Source of the DNA: a virus
DNA length: 64,000 nucleotides
Strand: one strand, 5' to 3'
Virus record (IMG/VR): IMGVR_UViG_3300034072_000926
Coordinates: 105,621-169,620 of that record
Part shown: piece after piece, positions 54,951-63,625 of the stretch
How the letters are laid out: every line of letters starts with the position of its first letter
How positions within the stretch are numbered: the stretch's first letter is position 1
The notes under the pieces: model-generated
Seen by the model: only the letters and a program-made list of their open reading frames with translations
Database searches by the model: none
What the model was told of the DNA's origin: nothing
Program-made: the position numbers and the translations under genes

Positions 54951-56174
54951 TTAGAGAAACTTCAGGTTTGCGGTATTGATACCGACCAGACCCAGGTAGT
55001 CTGCAGCGTTACCCAGCGACGATGCGCTGTTGGTGAGCTCCAGGTAACCATAACGGGTCATGAACGAAACCACAGGCTCGAAAGTCTGGGGATCAATAAC
55101 AACGCCCGACGAGGTCAGTGGAACGTATGGGCAGTAGTATGCCGCAGCGTCGATTTCGCCCTGGCCCTTGTAACCAACTAGCACTGGAGTGTCGTCCTGT
55201 GCATACTGGTCAACGTAGACGCGCAGCGAGTTGTTCAGGGTGCCAACATACTTGGTGTTGGTTGGAGCCTCGAACACGCCCTCAGTGGTGCGAGCGAATG
55301 CCGAAGTGGTAGCCGACTGCAGGATGGTCAGAGCGGTTGGGCTCACGACGATCCAGTTTGCAGCACCACGACGGGTGCGCTGTGCGATCAGGTTTGCCTG
55401 ACGGTTGATCAGAACCGAAAGAGCAGCATGTTCGTCACCAACGAAGGTTGCGGTGCCCGACACGTTTGCCTGGTCATACGAAGCAGTTGGTGCGCCTGGA
55501 AGCATACGCAGCGAGTTCAGGATTTCCTGGTCGATTTCTGCGGTGATTTCCTGGGCAAGAGCAGCCATGATTTCTGCTTCAATGTCGATGCCCTGCTGAG
55601 CCTGTGCGTCCTGCTGAGCCTCGAAGGTCCAACGTGCGGAGAGCCTACGGGTCTTCGCTTCGACGGTTTCCTTCAGGATCTGGATCGACAGACGGTTGCC
55701 TGGACGACCTTCAAGAGCAGCAGTCGATGCAGCGCGTGGCAGCTGAGCGTTGGTCTGACCGTTACCCGAGTATGCCTTAGCAATCTCGAATGGGCTCAGA
55801 GCTTCTGCACCAGCAGTAACGCCAGCAGCGTTGTCTGCGTAACGAACGCGCAGGGTGTGGATCTGTGCAACTGGGCCAGTCATTGGCTGAACGCCGATGA
55901 TTTCGTTTGCAATCACAGTTGGCATAACGCGACGTAGAACTGGAAGGATAACTTTGTTCAGGGTAGCGACGTTACCGGAAGCGGTTGCACCAGCGGAAGC
56001 AGTTTCCATCAGTGGGTTACGACGCATCAGGTCCTGGCGGGTGTTCTCAAGAACAACATCCATAACCTTCTGCTTGTTTGGGTTGGCAGAGCCATCCATG
56101 TTGACTAGAAGGTCACGACCCTCGCAGAGAGCTTCCTTAGTGGCCTTCCAATTGCTTTCAAAGAGCTTAGACAT
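54951..56174 (-). CDS. 23: Major capsid protein gp23
   Basis: 407 residues, shorter than T4 gp23 (521) and like the compact gp23 of cyanophages and other distant T4-likes, lacking the insertion domain. RMPTVIANEIIGVQPMTGPVAQIHTLRVRY, EAKTRRLSARWTFEAQQDAQAQQGIDIEAEIMAALAQEITAEIDQEIL and RGAANWIVVSPTALTIL are diagnostic. It builds the head around the gp22 core after folding by GroEL and a co-chaperonin. It is preceded closely by gp22 and followed by two hairpins. Confidence 0.95.
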   Translation of the reverse strand: MSKLFESNWKATKEALCEGRDLLVNMDGSANPNKQKVMDVVLENTRQDLMRRNPLMETASAGATASGNVATLNKVILPVLRRVMPTVIANEIIGVQPMTGPVAQIHTLRVRYADNAAGVTAGAEALSPFEIAKAYSGNGQTNAQLPRAASTAALEGRPGNRLSIQILKETVEAKTRRLSARWTFEAQQDAQAQQGIDIEAEIMAALAQEITAEIDQEILNSLRMLPGAPTASYDQANVSGTATFVGDEHAALSVLINRQANLIAQRTRRGAANWIVVSPTALTILQSATTSAFARTTEGVFEAPTNTKYVGTLNNSLRVYVDQYAQDDTPVLVGYKGQGEIDAAAYYCPYVPLTSSGVVIDPQTFEPVVSFMTRYGYLELTNSASSLGNAADYLGLVGINTANLKFL

Positions 56175-56188
56175 TGGTAAATTACTCC

Positions 56189-57601
56189 TTATTCTTCAAT
56201 ACCAGCCAGTCGGCGTAGTTCTGCGATTCCGAGGCGATCCTCGTTTACAGCAACTTCCTCCGCGCGGGCAGATTCGGCAAGTGGGTTGACGCGATTGCCA
56301 GTTACGGCGACCGTCTTCTTAGGTTCGGCGGCAGTCTCAGACAGCACACGACGACCCTGGGTTGCGTTCCTCATGCCCTCGTTGAGGACAGTTGGAAGGT
56401 ACTTTTGGAATGCTTCCTTCAGCTTGTCAGTCTTGACAGTCTCAAGGAGTTCTTCCATCACGTTCCTCTTCTCCTTACTTAGCGGAGCGAGAAGTTCGTT
56501 CTTGATCTGGACACGAGCAGCGCGCTCTTCAGCCAGCTTTGCGCGACGTGCGCTAGTCTGGATCTCTGCGTTCTTCTCGGTCAGAATCTTGTTTGCAGCT
56601 TCTAGCTGGGTCTGGGATTCAACCAGCTGCGTCTGCAGCTTGCGAATTTCCGAACCTTCGCTGAAGAGGCTGGTCATGAACTCGGCCTGGAAAGCTTCAT
56701 ATAGGCGACGACCGAACATATTGTTGCGGGCTTCCTTAATGTCTTCCTTCAGCTGGGTCAGTTCGCCGCGGATCTGAGCTTCGACGGTCGATTCAACTAG
56801 CTTGCTTGCGCGAGCAATGAATGCCTTCTTGGTCTCTTCTAGCTTTGCCTTCGACTCAGCAACCAGTCGAACCTTGGCTTCAACAAGAGCATTCTTGTCG
56901 ATTTCTAGTTCGCCGATTTCCTTGTTCAGCTGCTCAAGGACAAAGCCCTCAAGCTTATTGATGCGAGCAGCAGTCTGCTCGTTCATCTGGATGCGGTGTT
57001 CACGAAGCTTCTTAGCATCGCTTACGCGCTGTTCTGCCAGTGCAGTTTCCTGTGCCTTAACAGCCGAGATCTCTTCCGAGAGCTTTGCCATTACGAACTG
57101 CTCAATGCGGGTAGCGTGTTCTGCCAGCTTGGATTCGTAGTTACCCTTGGCTTCTGCGATTTCCTGTGCCAGCTTAACGCGCTGTTCCTGCATTGCACGA
57201 TGGTCTTCGGATAGTTCCTTGACCTCTTCTGCCAACTGTGCCACCACGAACTGTTCGAGCATCTTTCCATGCTCTGCAGTCTTGGCCTTATATTCGGCGC
57301 GAGCCTCCTTAATAGCAACAGTGAGCTTCGTGCGCTCTTCATTCAAGGCCTTGGTTGCAGCAACCGACTCAGCTGCATACTGCTTCACAGCATCAGTCAG
57401 CATGTTGTCCATTGCTTCGACCAGGTTACCCTTGTCTGCTTCAAAGCGAGCCGAAAACTCTTCGCGGACCTGCTCTTCAACTTCCTCACGGAGATTCGAG
57501 CGGACCTCGTCCAGCTTTGCATTCCAAGCTTCTTCTAGTGCGCCCTTGGTTTCCTCGTTGAGGAGACCGGACTCAAGAAGCGAATTTAGTCCATTTTCCA
57601 T
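56189..57601 (-). CDS. 22: Prohead scaffold core protein gp22
   Basis: 470 residues (T4 gp22 269). Long uninterrupted coiled coil with a repeating ~45-residue unit ('ATRIEQFVMAKLSEEI', 'GKMLEQFVVAQLAEEV', 'INKLEGFVLEQLNKEI'), then the conserved scaffold end LEELLETVKTDKLKEAFQKYLPTVLNEG. The extra units make it almost twice as long as in T4, which may set head size. Cut up by gp21 during maturation. Confidence 0.85.
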   Translation of the reverse strand: MENGLNSLLESGLLNEETKGALEEAWNAKLDEVRSNLREEVEEQVREEFSARFEADKGNLVEAMDNMLTDAVKQYAAESVAATKALNEERTKLTVAIKEARAEYKAKTAEHGKMLEQFVVAQLAEEVKELSEDHRAMQEQRVKLAQEIAEAKGNYESKLAEHATRIEQFVMAKLSEEISAVKAQETALAEQRVSDAKKLREHRIQMNEQTAARINKLEGFVLEQLNKEIGELEIDKNALVEAKVRLVAESKAKLEETKKAFIARASKLVESTVEAQIRGELTQLKEDIKEARNNMFGRRLYEAFQAEFMTSLFSEGSEIRKLQTQLVESQTQLEAANKILTEKNAEIQTSARRAKLAEERAARVQIKNELLAPLSKEKRNVMEELLETVKTDKLKEAFQKYLPTVLNEGMRNATQGRRVLSETAAEPKKTVAVTGNRVNPLAESARAEEVAVNEDRLGIAELRRLAGIEE

Positions 57602-57613
57602 TTAGACCACTCC

Positions 57614-58252
57614 TTAGGCTTTTAGGTTGTGGATCCAGTTCAGAAGCTCTTTTGCAAGATGCCCCTGTGCCTTAGGATCATGCTTCACGGCATGTGCCAG
57701 GTCTTCAATGACTGCGCCGCGGCGTCGCATATTTAATGCTTCGTAAACGGCCTTTGGGTAAGCCTCAGGAGCCGATGGACGAGCAACGATATCAACGGTT
57801 ACAATCTCGAAATCCGAGACGTTACCACGATCGTCGACGTTACCGGAACCACGGCTGCTAACACCTAGCTTCACACCATTCTCAAGAAGGGTGCGAACGA
57901 TGTTACCCATCGGAGTAGGGAGGATCTTGAGCTTGCCCATACCATTAGGACCGTCCATATACATATTGGTGATCATGTGAGAAACACGATCAATGTTAAT
58001 GTTCAGTTCTTCTGGATGGTCTGCTTCGCCCAGGACGCTTTCGCCCCTACGCAGAGTGTCATTGATGCTTTCCACTGCCATACGAATTTCGTTGACAGGG
58101 TAAACACGCTGGTTATGGTTCTTGGTTCCACCCTGAACAAAGATACCGCTCATAAACAAGTCCTTCGACTTGCCGTCGGCTCCTAGTTCGCCTGCTTCCA
58201 CGATGCACTTAGCTTCGTCGAAGTTCATACGTTCGGTGAGTACCAATGCCAT
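57614..58252 (-). CDS. 21: Prohead protease gp21
   Basis: 212 residues (T4 gp21 212). Family S78 serine protease: His in GEADHPEELN, Ser in GVSSRGSG, with FMSGIFVQGGTKNHNQRVYP and VDIVARPSAPEAY. It cleaves the scaffold and capsid proteins in the prohead. Usual place between the core proteins and gp22. Confidence 0.93.
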   Translation of the reverse strand: MALVLTERMNFDEAKCIVEAGELGADGKSKDLFMSGIFVQGGTKNHNQRVYPVNEIRMAVESINDTLRRGESVLGEADHPEELNINIDRVSHMITNMYMDGPNGMGKLKILPTPMGNIVRTLLENGVKLGVSSRGSGNVDDRGNVSDFEIVTVDIVARPSAPEAYPKAVYEALNMRRRGAVIEDLAHAVKHDPKAQGHLAKELLNWIHNLKA

Positions 58253-58257
58253 GTTGC

Positions 58258-59229
58258 TTACTTCCTCTTGAAGTCCGAACCGCGCAGGTCAGTTGCCTGA
58301 CCAATTGGGCTCTTTGGCGAGTCGGAACCGAAACCTGCCTTCGAGTTCAGCATTGCAGACTTGTCGCCTTCCTTGCTGACCTTAGTGCGGCCATCAGTTG
58401 CCTTCTTGACCTGGTTCTTGAGGAGTGGCTTTGCCTTGACTTCTGGAGCAGCTTCGCGGTCGTAACCACTGTGCTCAGTTGCCTTGATCTCGACTGCATT
58501 ACCACCAACGCGAGCGTCAGCGTCGTGCTCTGGAAGTGGGCTCTTTGCGTTCAGTGCAACCTTTGCACCTGCATCGCCGATTTCCTTACCGCCCTGTAGG
58601 TTTGGATCCTTAACTGGCTCCAGGGTCCAGCTCTCTTCGAGGTCAGCGAATTCGTCAACTGCTTCAGTGACTTCTTCCTCTTCCTCGTCAACTTCCTCGG
58701 ATTCGAAAGTCAGCGACTCTTCGGTTTCCATTTCAACTGGCTCACCAGCTTCGTCACCGAATTCTTCACCACCGAAGTCGTCGCCCATTTCTGGACCTTC
58801 AACTTCTGCTTCTTCGTCGCCAACGATTGCAGAGAACTCAGCCTTCAGGCGAGCCATAACTGCTTCGAGGTCTTCGATAGTGTCGCCGATGTTAGCTTCT
58901 GCTTCAACTTCTTCTGGGCCTTCGATTTCTGCACCGGCTTCTAGTTCGTCGCCAGCTTCGAGTTCATCGCCGCCCTCAATGTCGCCGTCCAGTTCTTCGC
59001 CAGCTTCTGCATCAGCGTCATCGCCTTCTGCTTCACTGTAGAACTCTTCAGCCTTGATTGCTTCCTGGTCATCCTCGATGTCCTGGGAAAGCGTATTGTC
59101 TTCGGACATTTGCTCTTCGTGAATCTTCTTGGAAGTTTCAACGAACCACTCATGCAGAAGACTGGAAGCCTCGGCGTGCTCTTCATTTACGAGCATTTCG
59201 AGAACCTTGCTCAGGTCTACTGTCTTCAT
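58258..59229 (-). CDS. Acidic prohead core-like protein, paralogue of 59394-60725
   Basis: 323 residues from ATG 59229 with GGAGAGC upstream. N-terminal LHEWFVETSKKIHEE unit, a long Glu/Asp-rich middle, and a lysine-rich C-terminal tail (VALNAKSPLPEHDADARVGGNAVEI ... SAMLNSKAGFGSDSPKSPIGQ). The neighbouring 59394 gene has the same start unit and tail. Very acidic proteins at this locus in T4 (gp67/gp68) are prohead core components processed by gp21. Confidence 0.65.
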   Translation of the reverse strand: MKTVDLSKVLEMLVNEEHAEASSLLHEWFVETSKKIHEEQMSEDNTLSQDIEDDQEAIKAEEFYSEAEGDDADAEAGEELDGDIEGGDELEAGDELEAGAEIEGPEEVEAEANIGDTIEDLEAVMARLKAEFSAIVGDEEAEVEGPEMGDDFGGEEFGDEAGEPVEMETEESLTFESEEVDEEEEEVTEAVDEFADLEESWTLEPVKDPNLQGGKEIGDAGAKVALNAKSPLPEHDADARVGGNAVEIKATEHSGYDREAAPEVKAKPLLKNQVKKATDGRTKVSKEGDKSAMLNSKAGFGSDSPKSPIGQATDLRGSDFKRK

Positions 59230-59276
59230 GTGTGCTCTCCTTATTACATTGAACATCGCGTGGCTCTGTTCACACC

Positions 59277-59284
59277 ATATTTAA
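59277..59284 (-). promoter_or_regulatory. Late promoter, TTAAATAT
   Basis: T4-type element 48-55 bases upstream of ATG 59229. Confidence 0.55.
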
Positions 59285-59393
59285 TCTTTTTTCGTTTTTA
59301 CGGTTCGAAAAGGGTTAAAAAGTGCGTTTTTGACCAAACGACGCTCAAAATGGAAAAAAGCGGGGAAGTTTCCTCCCCCGCTAGTTTAGTCTC

Positions 59394-60725
59394 TTACTTC
59401 TTGAGACCCTTTGCACCCTTGCCGCTGATTGGCGACTGGGTGTTCTCCTTGCCGTCCTTCTTATTAAGAAGTGCCGAAGTATTGCCCTTATCAGCAACCT
59501 TCTTGAGCTCTTCCTTGCCATTCTGGACCGTGTTCTTGACCTTTACATCGGCGACCTTAGGCGCCTTTTCAAGAGCGTGACCAGTGTGGCCCTTACCCTT
59601 TACTTCAACTGGGTCGCCACCGAGACGATCCTTACCCTTGTGCGATGGAAGCGTTGCCTTGGTGTTTACCGAGACCTTGCCCTCTTCGCCGACCTGAGCA
59701 CCTTCGACGTTCTGCAGCTTGTCAGAAATCGTTTCGAGACCCTTGAATGCCTCATGCAGTTCTGCAATCAGAGCATCAGCAGATTCCTCAACAGTATCAA
59801 GGTATTCAATAACCTGTCCAACGTGATTCACAATAGCTTCTGCGTACAAACTGCACTCTTGATCACTAATTTCCGCACCAGCGCGGTCAAACGCTTCGGC
59901 TAGAGAATTTTTAGCAACTTCAGAAATTTTATAAAAAGGAATTGAGGTATCCATGTCAATTGCTACGGTAATACCAGACTGACTTGTTACTTCATAAACC
60001 ATAGAAGCATAGTCACCTGAGCTATTAACTTCTGGAACAATGTTCTCGTAGCCGTGGACCTGATTTAAATCGGAACTTACCTCACCAAGCTGCTCGCCTT
60101 CATACTGAAGAGCAGCCTTTTCACGACGGGCCTTGTCAGCAACCATGTTCAAACCAGCGACGCGACGACCAACCTTTTCGTCATCGGCGGTTGGATGATC
60201 ACGATCCTTGCGGGCCTTCTTTGCGTATGTCTTCATTGTATCAAACGACAGTTCGTCAATGCGAGCTTCTTCAACAGAGTTATCAATATGCTCTCTGACC
60301 ATGTCAATATGAGCAGCAATTGCCGACGCATATGCTTGGATTTCTGCATTACTAATTGACGAGCCTTCGTCTGCGAAAGCTGCCTCGAGAGCGCTTGCTG
60401 CCGTTTCTTCAGTCTGATAGAATGGCACTGAGGTGTCCATATCAATAGCAACCGTTTCACCATTATGACTGGTAACTTCGTAAACCATAGAAGCAAAATC
60501 ACCCGAGATGTTAACCTCTGGAATAATGTTCTCATAGCCATGGACCTGATTTAGATCAGGACTTTCACCTGCTTCAGCAATTTCCGACTCAGCAACCGGA
60601 TTAGTCAGCCGATTGTGAACGTTCCTGGCTGCGTCAACGAACCACTCGTGAAGAGCGGCAGCGGCATCATCGGTGTTATCACTGTTAAGCGATTCCATGA
60701 TGTCCATAAGAGTAATCTTGTTCAT
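59394..60725 (-). CDS. Prohead core-like protein with an internal ~95-residue duplication
   Basis: 443 residues from ATG 60725 (AAGGAG upstream). N-terminal LHEWFVDAARNVHNR unit as in 58258-59229. Two copies of a module beginning DLNQVHGYENI(I/V)PEVN and running through VAIDMDTS(V/I)PFY to a helical end, separated by a basic linker. The C-terminal tail (VSVNTKATLPSHKGKDRLGGDPVEV ... SALLNKKDGKENTQSPISGK) is shared with the paralogue. Probable scaffold or internal head protein. Confidence 0.65.
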   Translation of the reverse strand: MNKITLMDIMESLNSDNTDDAAAALHEWFVDAARNVHNRLTNPVAESEIAEAGESPDLNQVHGYENIIPEVNISGDFASMVYEVTSHNGETVAIDMDTSVPFYQTEETAASALEAAFADEGSSISNAEIQAYASAIAAHIDMVREHIDNSVEEARIDELSFDTMKTYAKKARKDRDHPTADDEKVGRRVAGLNMVADKARREKAALQYEGEQLGEVSSDLNQVHGYENIVPEVNSSGDYASMVYEVTSQSGITVAIDMDTSIPFYKISEVAKNSLAEAFDRAGAEISDQECSLYAEAIVNHVGQVIEYLDTVEESADALIAELHEAFKGLETISDKLQNVEGAQVGEEGKVSVNTKATLPSHKGKDRLGGDPVEVKGKGHTGHALEKAPKVADVKVKNTVQNGKEELKKVADKGNTSALLNKKDGKENTQSPISGKGAKGLKK

Positions 60726-60779
60726 TTTATCTCCTTCGCGAAAGGATTTGGGGAGGACAATGCCTCCAAACATATCTCT

Positions 60780-60787
60780 TATTTATG
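60780..60787 (-). promoter_or_regulatory. Late promoter, CATAAATA
   Basis: T4-type element for the 60725 gene; it lies seven bases from the -35 of the opposing early promoter. Confidence 0.65.
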
Positions 60788-60794
60788 GTTTGGA

Positions 60795-60823
60795 TTGACA
60801 TCACCTACAGAACACCTTAATAT
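60795..60823 (+). promoter_or_regulatory. Early promoter, TTGACA-17-TAATAT
   Basis: Near-perfect sigma70 promoter for the early island 60844-61600; -35 60795-60800, -10 60818-60823. Confidence 0.8.
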
Positions 60824-60843
60824 GAAGACCAAAGGAGTAACCC

Positions 60844-61269
60844 GTGCTAGCCAATTCAAGCCTTGCTGATGATGTGAAAGAATTCCTCGACAGCGGAGAT
60901 CGAGAATTCGTTACAATTCTACGGATGAGTCCAAGAGACGATATCCAGGCCCAGGCGGTTGTGCGGTATCTCATGCAAATCAAGCATTGGCCATTCACAC
61001 CTGATAGCGACTTCGCCCACGCGCTTGAACATCTGTTCGGCGACTATCCGGAACGAAAGAAAGTCGACCCGGTCGAATATAAGGCAACAACTGAGAAGCT
61101 GATCCTCGAAATGTTTGGATATCAGTGTATTGAGGTTGTGCCAGAACCCGCACCGGTCGAAGAGAAGGCCGAAAAGCCGAAGCGTGGCAAGAAGTCCGTC
61201 AAAGAAAAGGCTGACGAGGAAGGTGAGAGTGGTTCGCGGACATTCAAGAGCTTGAACGAGCTTGACTGA
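60844..61269 (+). CDS. Unknown early protein in the head operon
   Basis: 141 residues from GTG 60844, AAGGAG upstream. Helical N-terminal domain (VKEFLDSGDREFVTILRMSPRDDIQAQAVVRYLMQ), then a lysine/glutamate-rich tail (EEKAEKPKRGKKSVKEK). Opposes the direction of the flanking head genes. Function unknown. Confidence 0.6.
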   Translation: MLANSSLADDVKEFLDSGDREFVTILRMSPRDDIQAQAVVRYLMQIKHWPFTPDSDFAHALEHLFGDYPERKKVDPVEYKATTEKLILEMFGYQCIEVVPEPAPVEEKAEKPKRGKKSVKEKADEEGESGSRTFKSLNELD

Positions 61270-61309
61270 CTAAACCTTAGTTGCTAGTTAGGTGCTAAGG
61301 AGTCGCACT

Positions 61310-61600
61310 ATGTCCATGGATACAAACAAAATAAAAGTCATCGTCGCCCAGGCTAAGGCCCTGACAAACGGCGAGGAAGAGCCACAGAATATCATGACCT
61401 CGATGGTTCGTGATATGGCAAGATCGCCAACTTTTGCGGTTGCAATCATCACACACCTCAAGGATAAGGGTGTGGATCTCATGTCCGTAGATAGCGATGC
61501 CTCAGAAGCCTTCCGAGAAAAGTTTCGTCCACAGATAGAAAAACTGGGCGAAAATGAATTCGCCCAGATTCGTAAAATCTCAACCAAGTTGTTTGGTTAG
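61310..61600 (+). CDS. Unknown early protein in the head operon
   Basis: 96 residues from ATG 61310 (AAGGAG upstream). Helical (IKVIVAQAKALTNG, VRDMARSPTFAVAIITHLKDKG). Stop overlaps the stop of the converging 61597-61851 gene. Function unknown. Confidence 0.6.
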   Translation: MSMDTNKIKVIVAQAKALTNGEEEPQNIMTSMVRDMARSPTFAVAIITHLKDKGVDLMSVDSDASEAFREKFRPQIEKLGENEFAQIRKISTKLFG

Positions 61601-61851
61601 ATGCCTTCGTCTTCTCCACCGGCACCAATACCATACATGATGCCAAGAAGCTCTTGCTTCTTGACCATTTCAAGGTTCTTAGTGGAGCGGATCTTCTTTA
61701 GACGGTTAACCATCTTCAGTGTCAGTGTAGGCTTGCGAGTGTCTCCAAGCCTATGCTTATTGAGATCATCTGACTGAGGATCATAGAAACCAACGTCTTC
61801 CTGATCATCCTCAACTCGCATGTTCTCCCTTAGGATTTCAAGATACCTCAT
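61597..61851 (-). CDS. Small protein following the portal gene
   Basis: 84 residues, ATGA overlap with the gp20 stop. Conserved-looking segment TLKMVNRLKKIRSTKNLEMVKKQELLGIMYG; T4-like phages often encode a small basic protein with a similar KxxxLxxxMYG ending here, as I recall. Could be a prohead core or assembly factor. Confidence 0.65.
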   Translation of the reverse strand: MRYLEILRENMRVEDDQEDVGFYDPQSDDLNKHRLGDTRKPTLTLKMVNRLKKIRSTKNLEMVKKQELLGIMYGIGAGGEDEGI

Positions 61852-63590
61852 AGTTCTGCATCCTCTCCACTAGAGCCTTCATCGCCTGAGATCGGACTTG
61901 CACCCGAGACGTCATCGCCCATATCGGCTTCTTCGTCTCCCATGTCATCGCCCATATCCATTTCGTCTTGCGGACGAATACCAATTCCTTCCATACCAAC
62001 TGGGGCACTTCCAGCAAAGCTGTCATCGGCTCCAGTTCCCTTGGTCAGGTCACGATTTTCTTCACGCCACATACGTTCGTTTTCGTTGATCTGTTCTTCA
62101 GTCAGACCCAAATACGTGGTCATTAGCCAACGTTTCGAGAAATGCTTCATTTCAGCAAGTGGCTGATAGACGCTGATAGCCGCAGAGTCTCGTTCAATCT
62201 TCGCATAAACGCCGAAGTTCTCAGGAGGATTGAAGTTGAGTTCGAACATCGAAACGTCGATGTTGTCAAAGCCACGACGCTTAACAAAGAGCTTGAACTC
62301 ATCATCGAATACTGGACTCAGAAGATTCTGTAGACGCTGACAATACTGCGCGAAACGGAACTCCTGAATGTAAGCCGTGCCTACTCGACCATCGTTAAAG
62401 GACTGTGTGCCATCCTCAGGACCAGTTGGGAGATAGCTAGAAGGAACACGAAGACCGCGAAGAAGCTTGTTGGTCCAGAACTTCAAGTCGTCAATCTGAC
62501 CAAGGTTTTCACCAGCTGGGAGAGTTTCAACTCTCGAACCACGACCTTCGGCCGACTGAGCGAAGAAGAAGTCTTCCATCATGCTCATTGGATTGTAGGT
62601 TGCATCGCCCATGTTTGCACCACCGCCGGTCCTGCTTGGGAAACGACGCTGATGAATCTCGTTCTTGACCTTTTCCAAATAGGTACCGACCCTATGCAGA
62701 GGCATGCCGCCGACGTCAATGTAGAACACTCGACGTTCAGGGGCTCGCTGGATTCGGTAAATGATGATTGCTTCTTCGAGCAGTCCTTTTTCTCGCCAAA
62801 CCTTGTAGACAGACTCGAGAATGCTTGTGCCGAATGGCCAGTTGGAATCAAGACCTTCAGAGAGCGATAGATGCACCACGTGAGTAGCTTCAACAGCCGT
62901 CAGAGAGGTTTCTCCATCAAAGCGACTGTTGTTAGGGTTACCATGCCCCCAACGCTTAGAATCCTTTGTAGGGCGTTGGAAAGTCATCTGACTTGTTCCA
63001 CCTACTAGGTTGTTACCATACTTCTCAGGAGCAGTAGCAGTGAAGCTGGACAGATTGAGATCAAGATCACGGAAGACATAAGCCTCAGGTAGCTTGCCTT
63101 CTGCTTCATTGACTAGGATCTTTTCAACCTTTGCTGGATCAACATAAAACCAACGTAGGGTTTCTGGATCACGAACAAAGAACTGATCACCATATTTGAG
63201 GGTGCTACGGAACATCCTCCAAATACGCTTCTTGAAATCGTTAATCTTCGACCACTGCATCAAACAAGTCTTGAGAATCTCAACCTCAGTCTCACTTGCT
63301 TCCTTGCGATACTTGATCTCAAAGACCTCATCGGACTTCTCATCCTTCTGAGTGCAAAAGTCTGCAATCGTATCAAGGGCAGCATTGACCTCAGAGTCGT
63401 TATCCATGTCATCATACTGACCATAACGGTCAATACGCATTGGAGAGCCCTCGTAGACTTCTGGAAGAGGACTGGAGAAATTAGCTGAACTGCTATTGCT
63501 GGACACGTTGCCAAAGTCGCGAGACTTGGCCAGTTGCCTCTGAAGCAACTGTTGAACGGGTACCATTTGCATATGCTTTTTGTAAGACAT
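61848..63590 (-). CDS. 20: Portal protein gp20
   Basis: 580 residues (T4 gp20 524). DDMDNDSEVNAALDTIADFCTQ, FRSTLKYGDQFFVRDPETLRWFYVDP, RIQRAPERRVFYIDVGGMPLHR, NPMSMMEDFFFAQSAEGRGSRVETLPAGENLGQIDDLKFWTNKLLRGLRVPSSYL are the standard portal motifs. The C-terminal ~70 residues are an acidic, Met/Asp/Gly-rich tail not found in T4. It forms the dodecameric vertex for packaging. Late promoter at 63617-63624. Confidence 0.95.
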   Translation of the reverse strand: MSYKKHMQMVPVQQLLQRQLAKSRDFGNVSSNSSSANFSSPLPEVYEGSPMRIDRYGQYDDMDNDSEVNAALDTIADFCTQKDEKSDEVFEIKYRKEASETEVEILKTCLMQWSKINDFKKRIWRMFRSTLKYGDQFFVRDPETLRWFYVDPAKVEKILVNEAEGKLPEAYVFRDLDLNLSSFTATAPEKYGNNLVGGTSQMTFQRPTKDSKRWGHGNPNNSRFDGETSLTAVEATHVVHLSLSEGLDSNWPFGTSILESVYKVWREKGLLEEAIIIYRIQRAPERRVFYIDVGGMPLHRVGTYLEKVKNEIHQRRFPSRTGGGANMGDATYNPMSMMEDFFFAQSAEGRGSRVETLPAGENLGQIDDLKFWTNKLLRGLRVPSSYLPTGPEDGTQSFNDGRVGTAYIQEFRFAQYCQRLQNLLSPVFDDEFKLFVKRRGFDNIDVSMFELNFNPPENFGVYAKIERDSAAISVYQPLAEMKHFSKRWLMTTYLGLTEEQINENERMWREENRDLTKGTGADDSFAGSAPVGMEGIGIRPQDEMDMGDDMGDEEADMGDDVSGASPISGDEGSSGEDAEL

Positions 63591-63616
63591 CTGGTTCCTT
63601 GAGTCGTAGATACCAG

Positions 63617-63624
63617 ATATTTAG
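63617..63624 (-). promoter_or_regulatory. Late promoter, CTAAATAT
   Basis: T4-type element 27-34 bases upstream of gene 20. Confidence 0.6.
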
Positions 63625-63625
63625 C

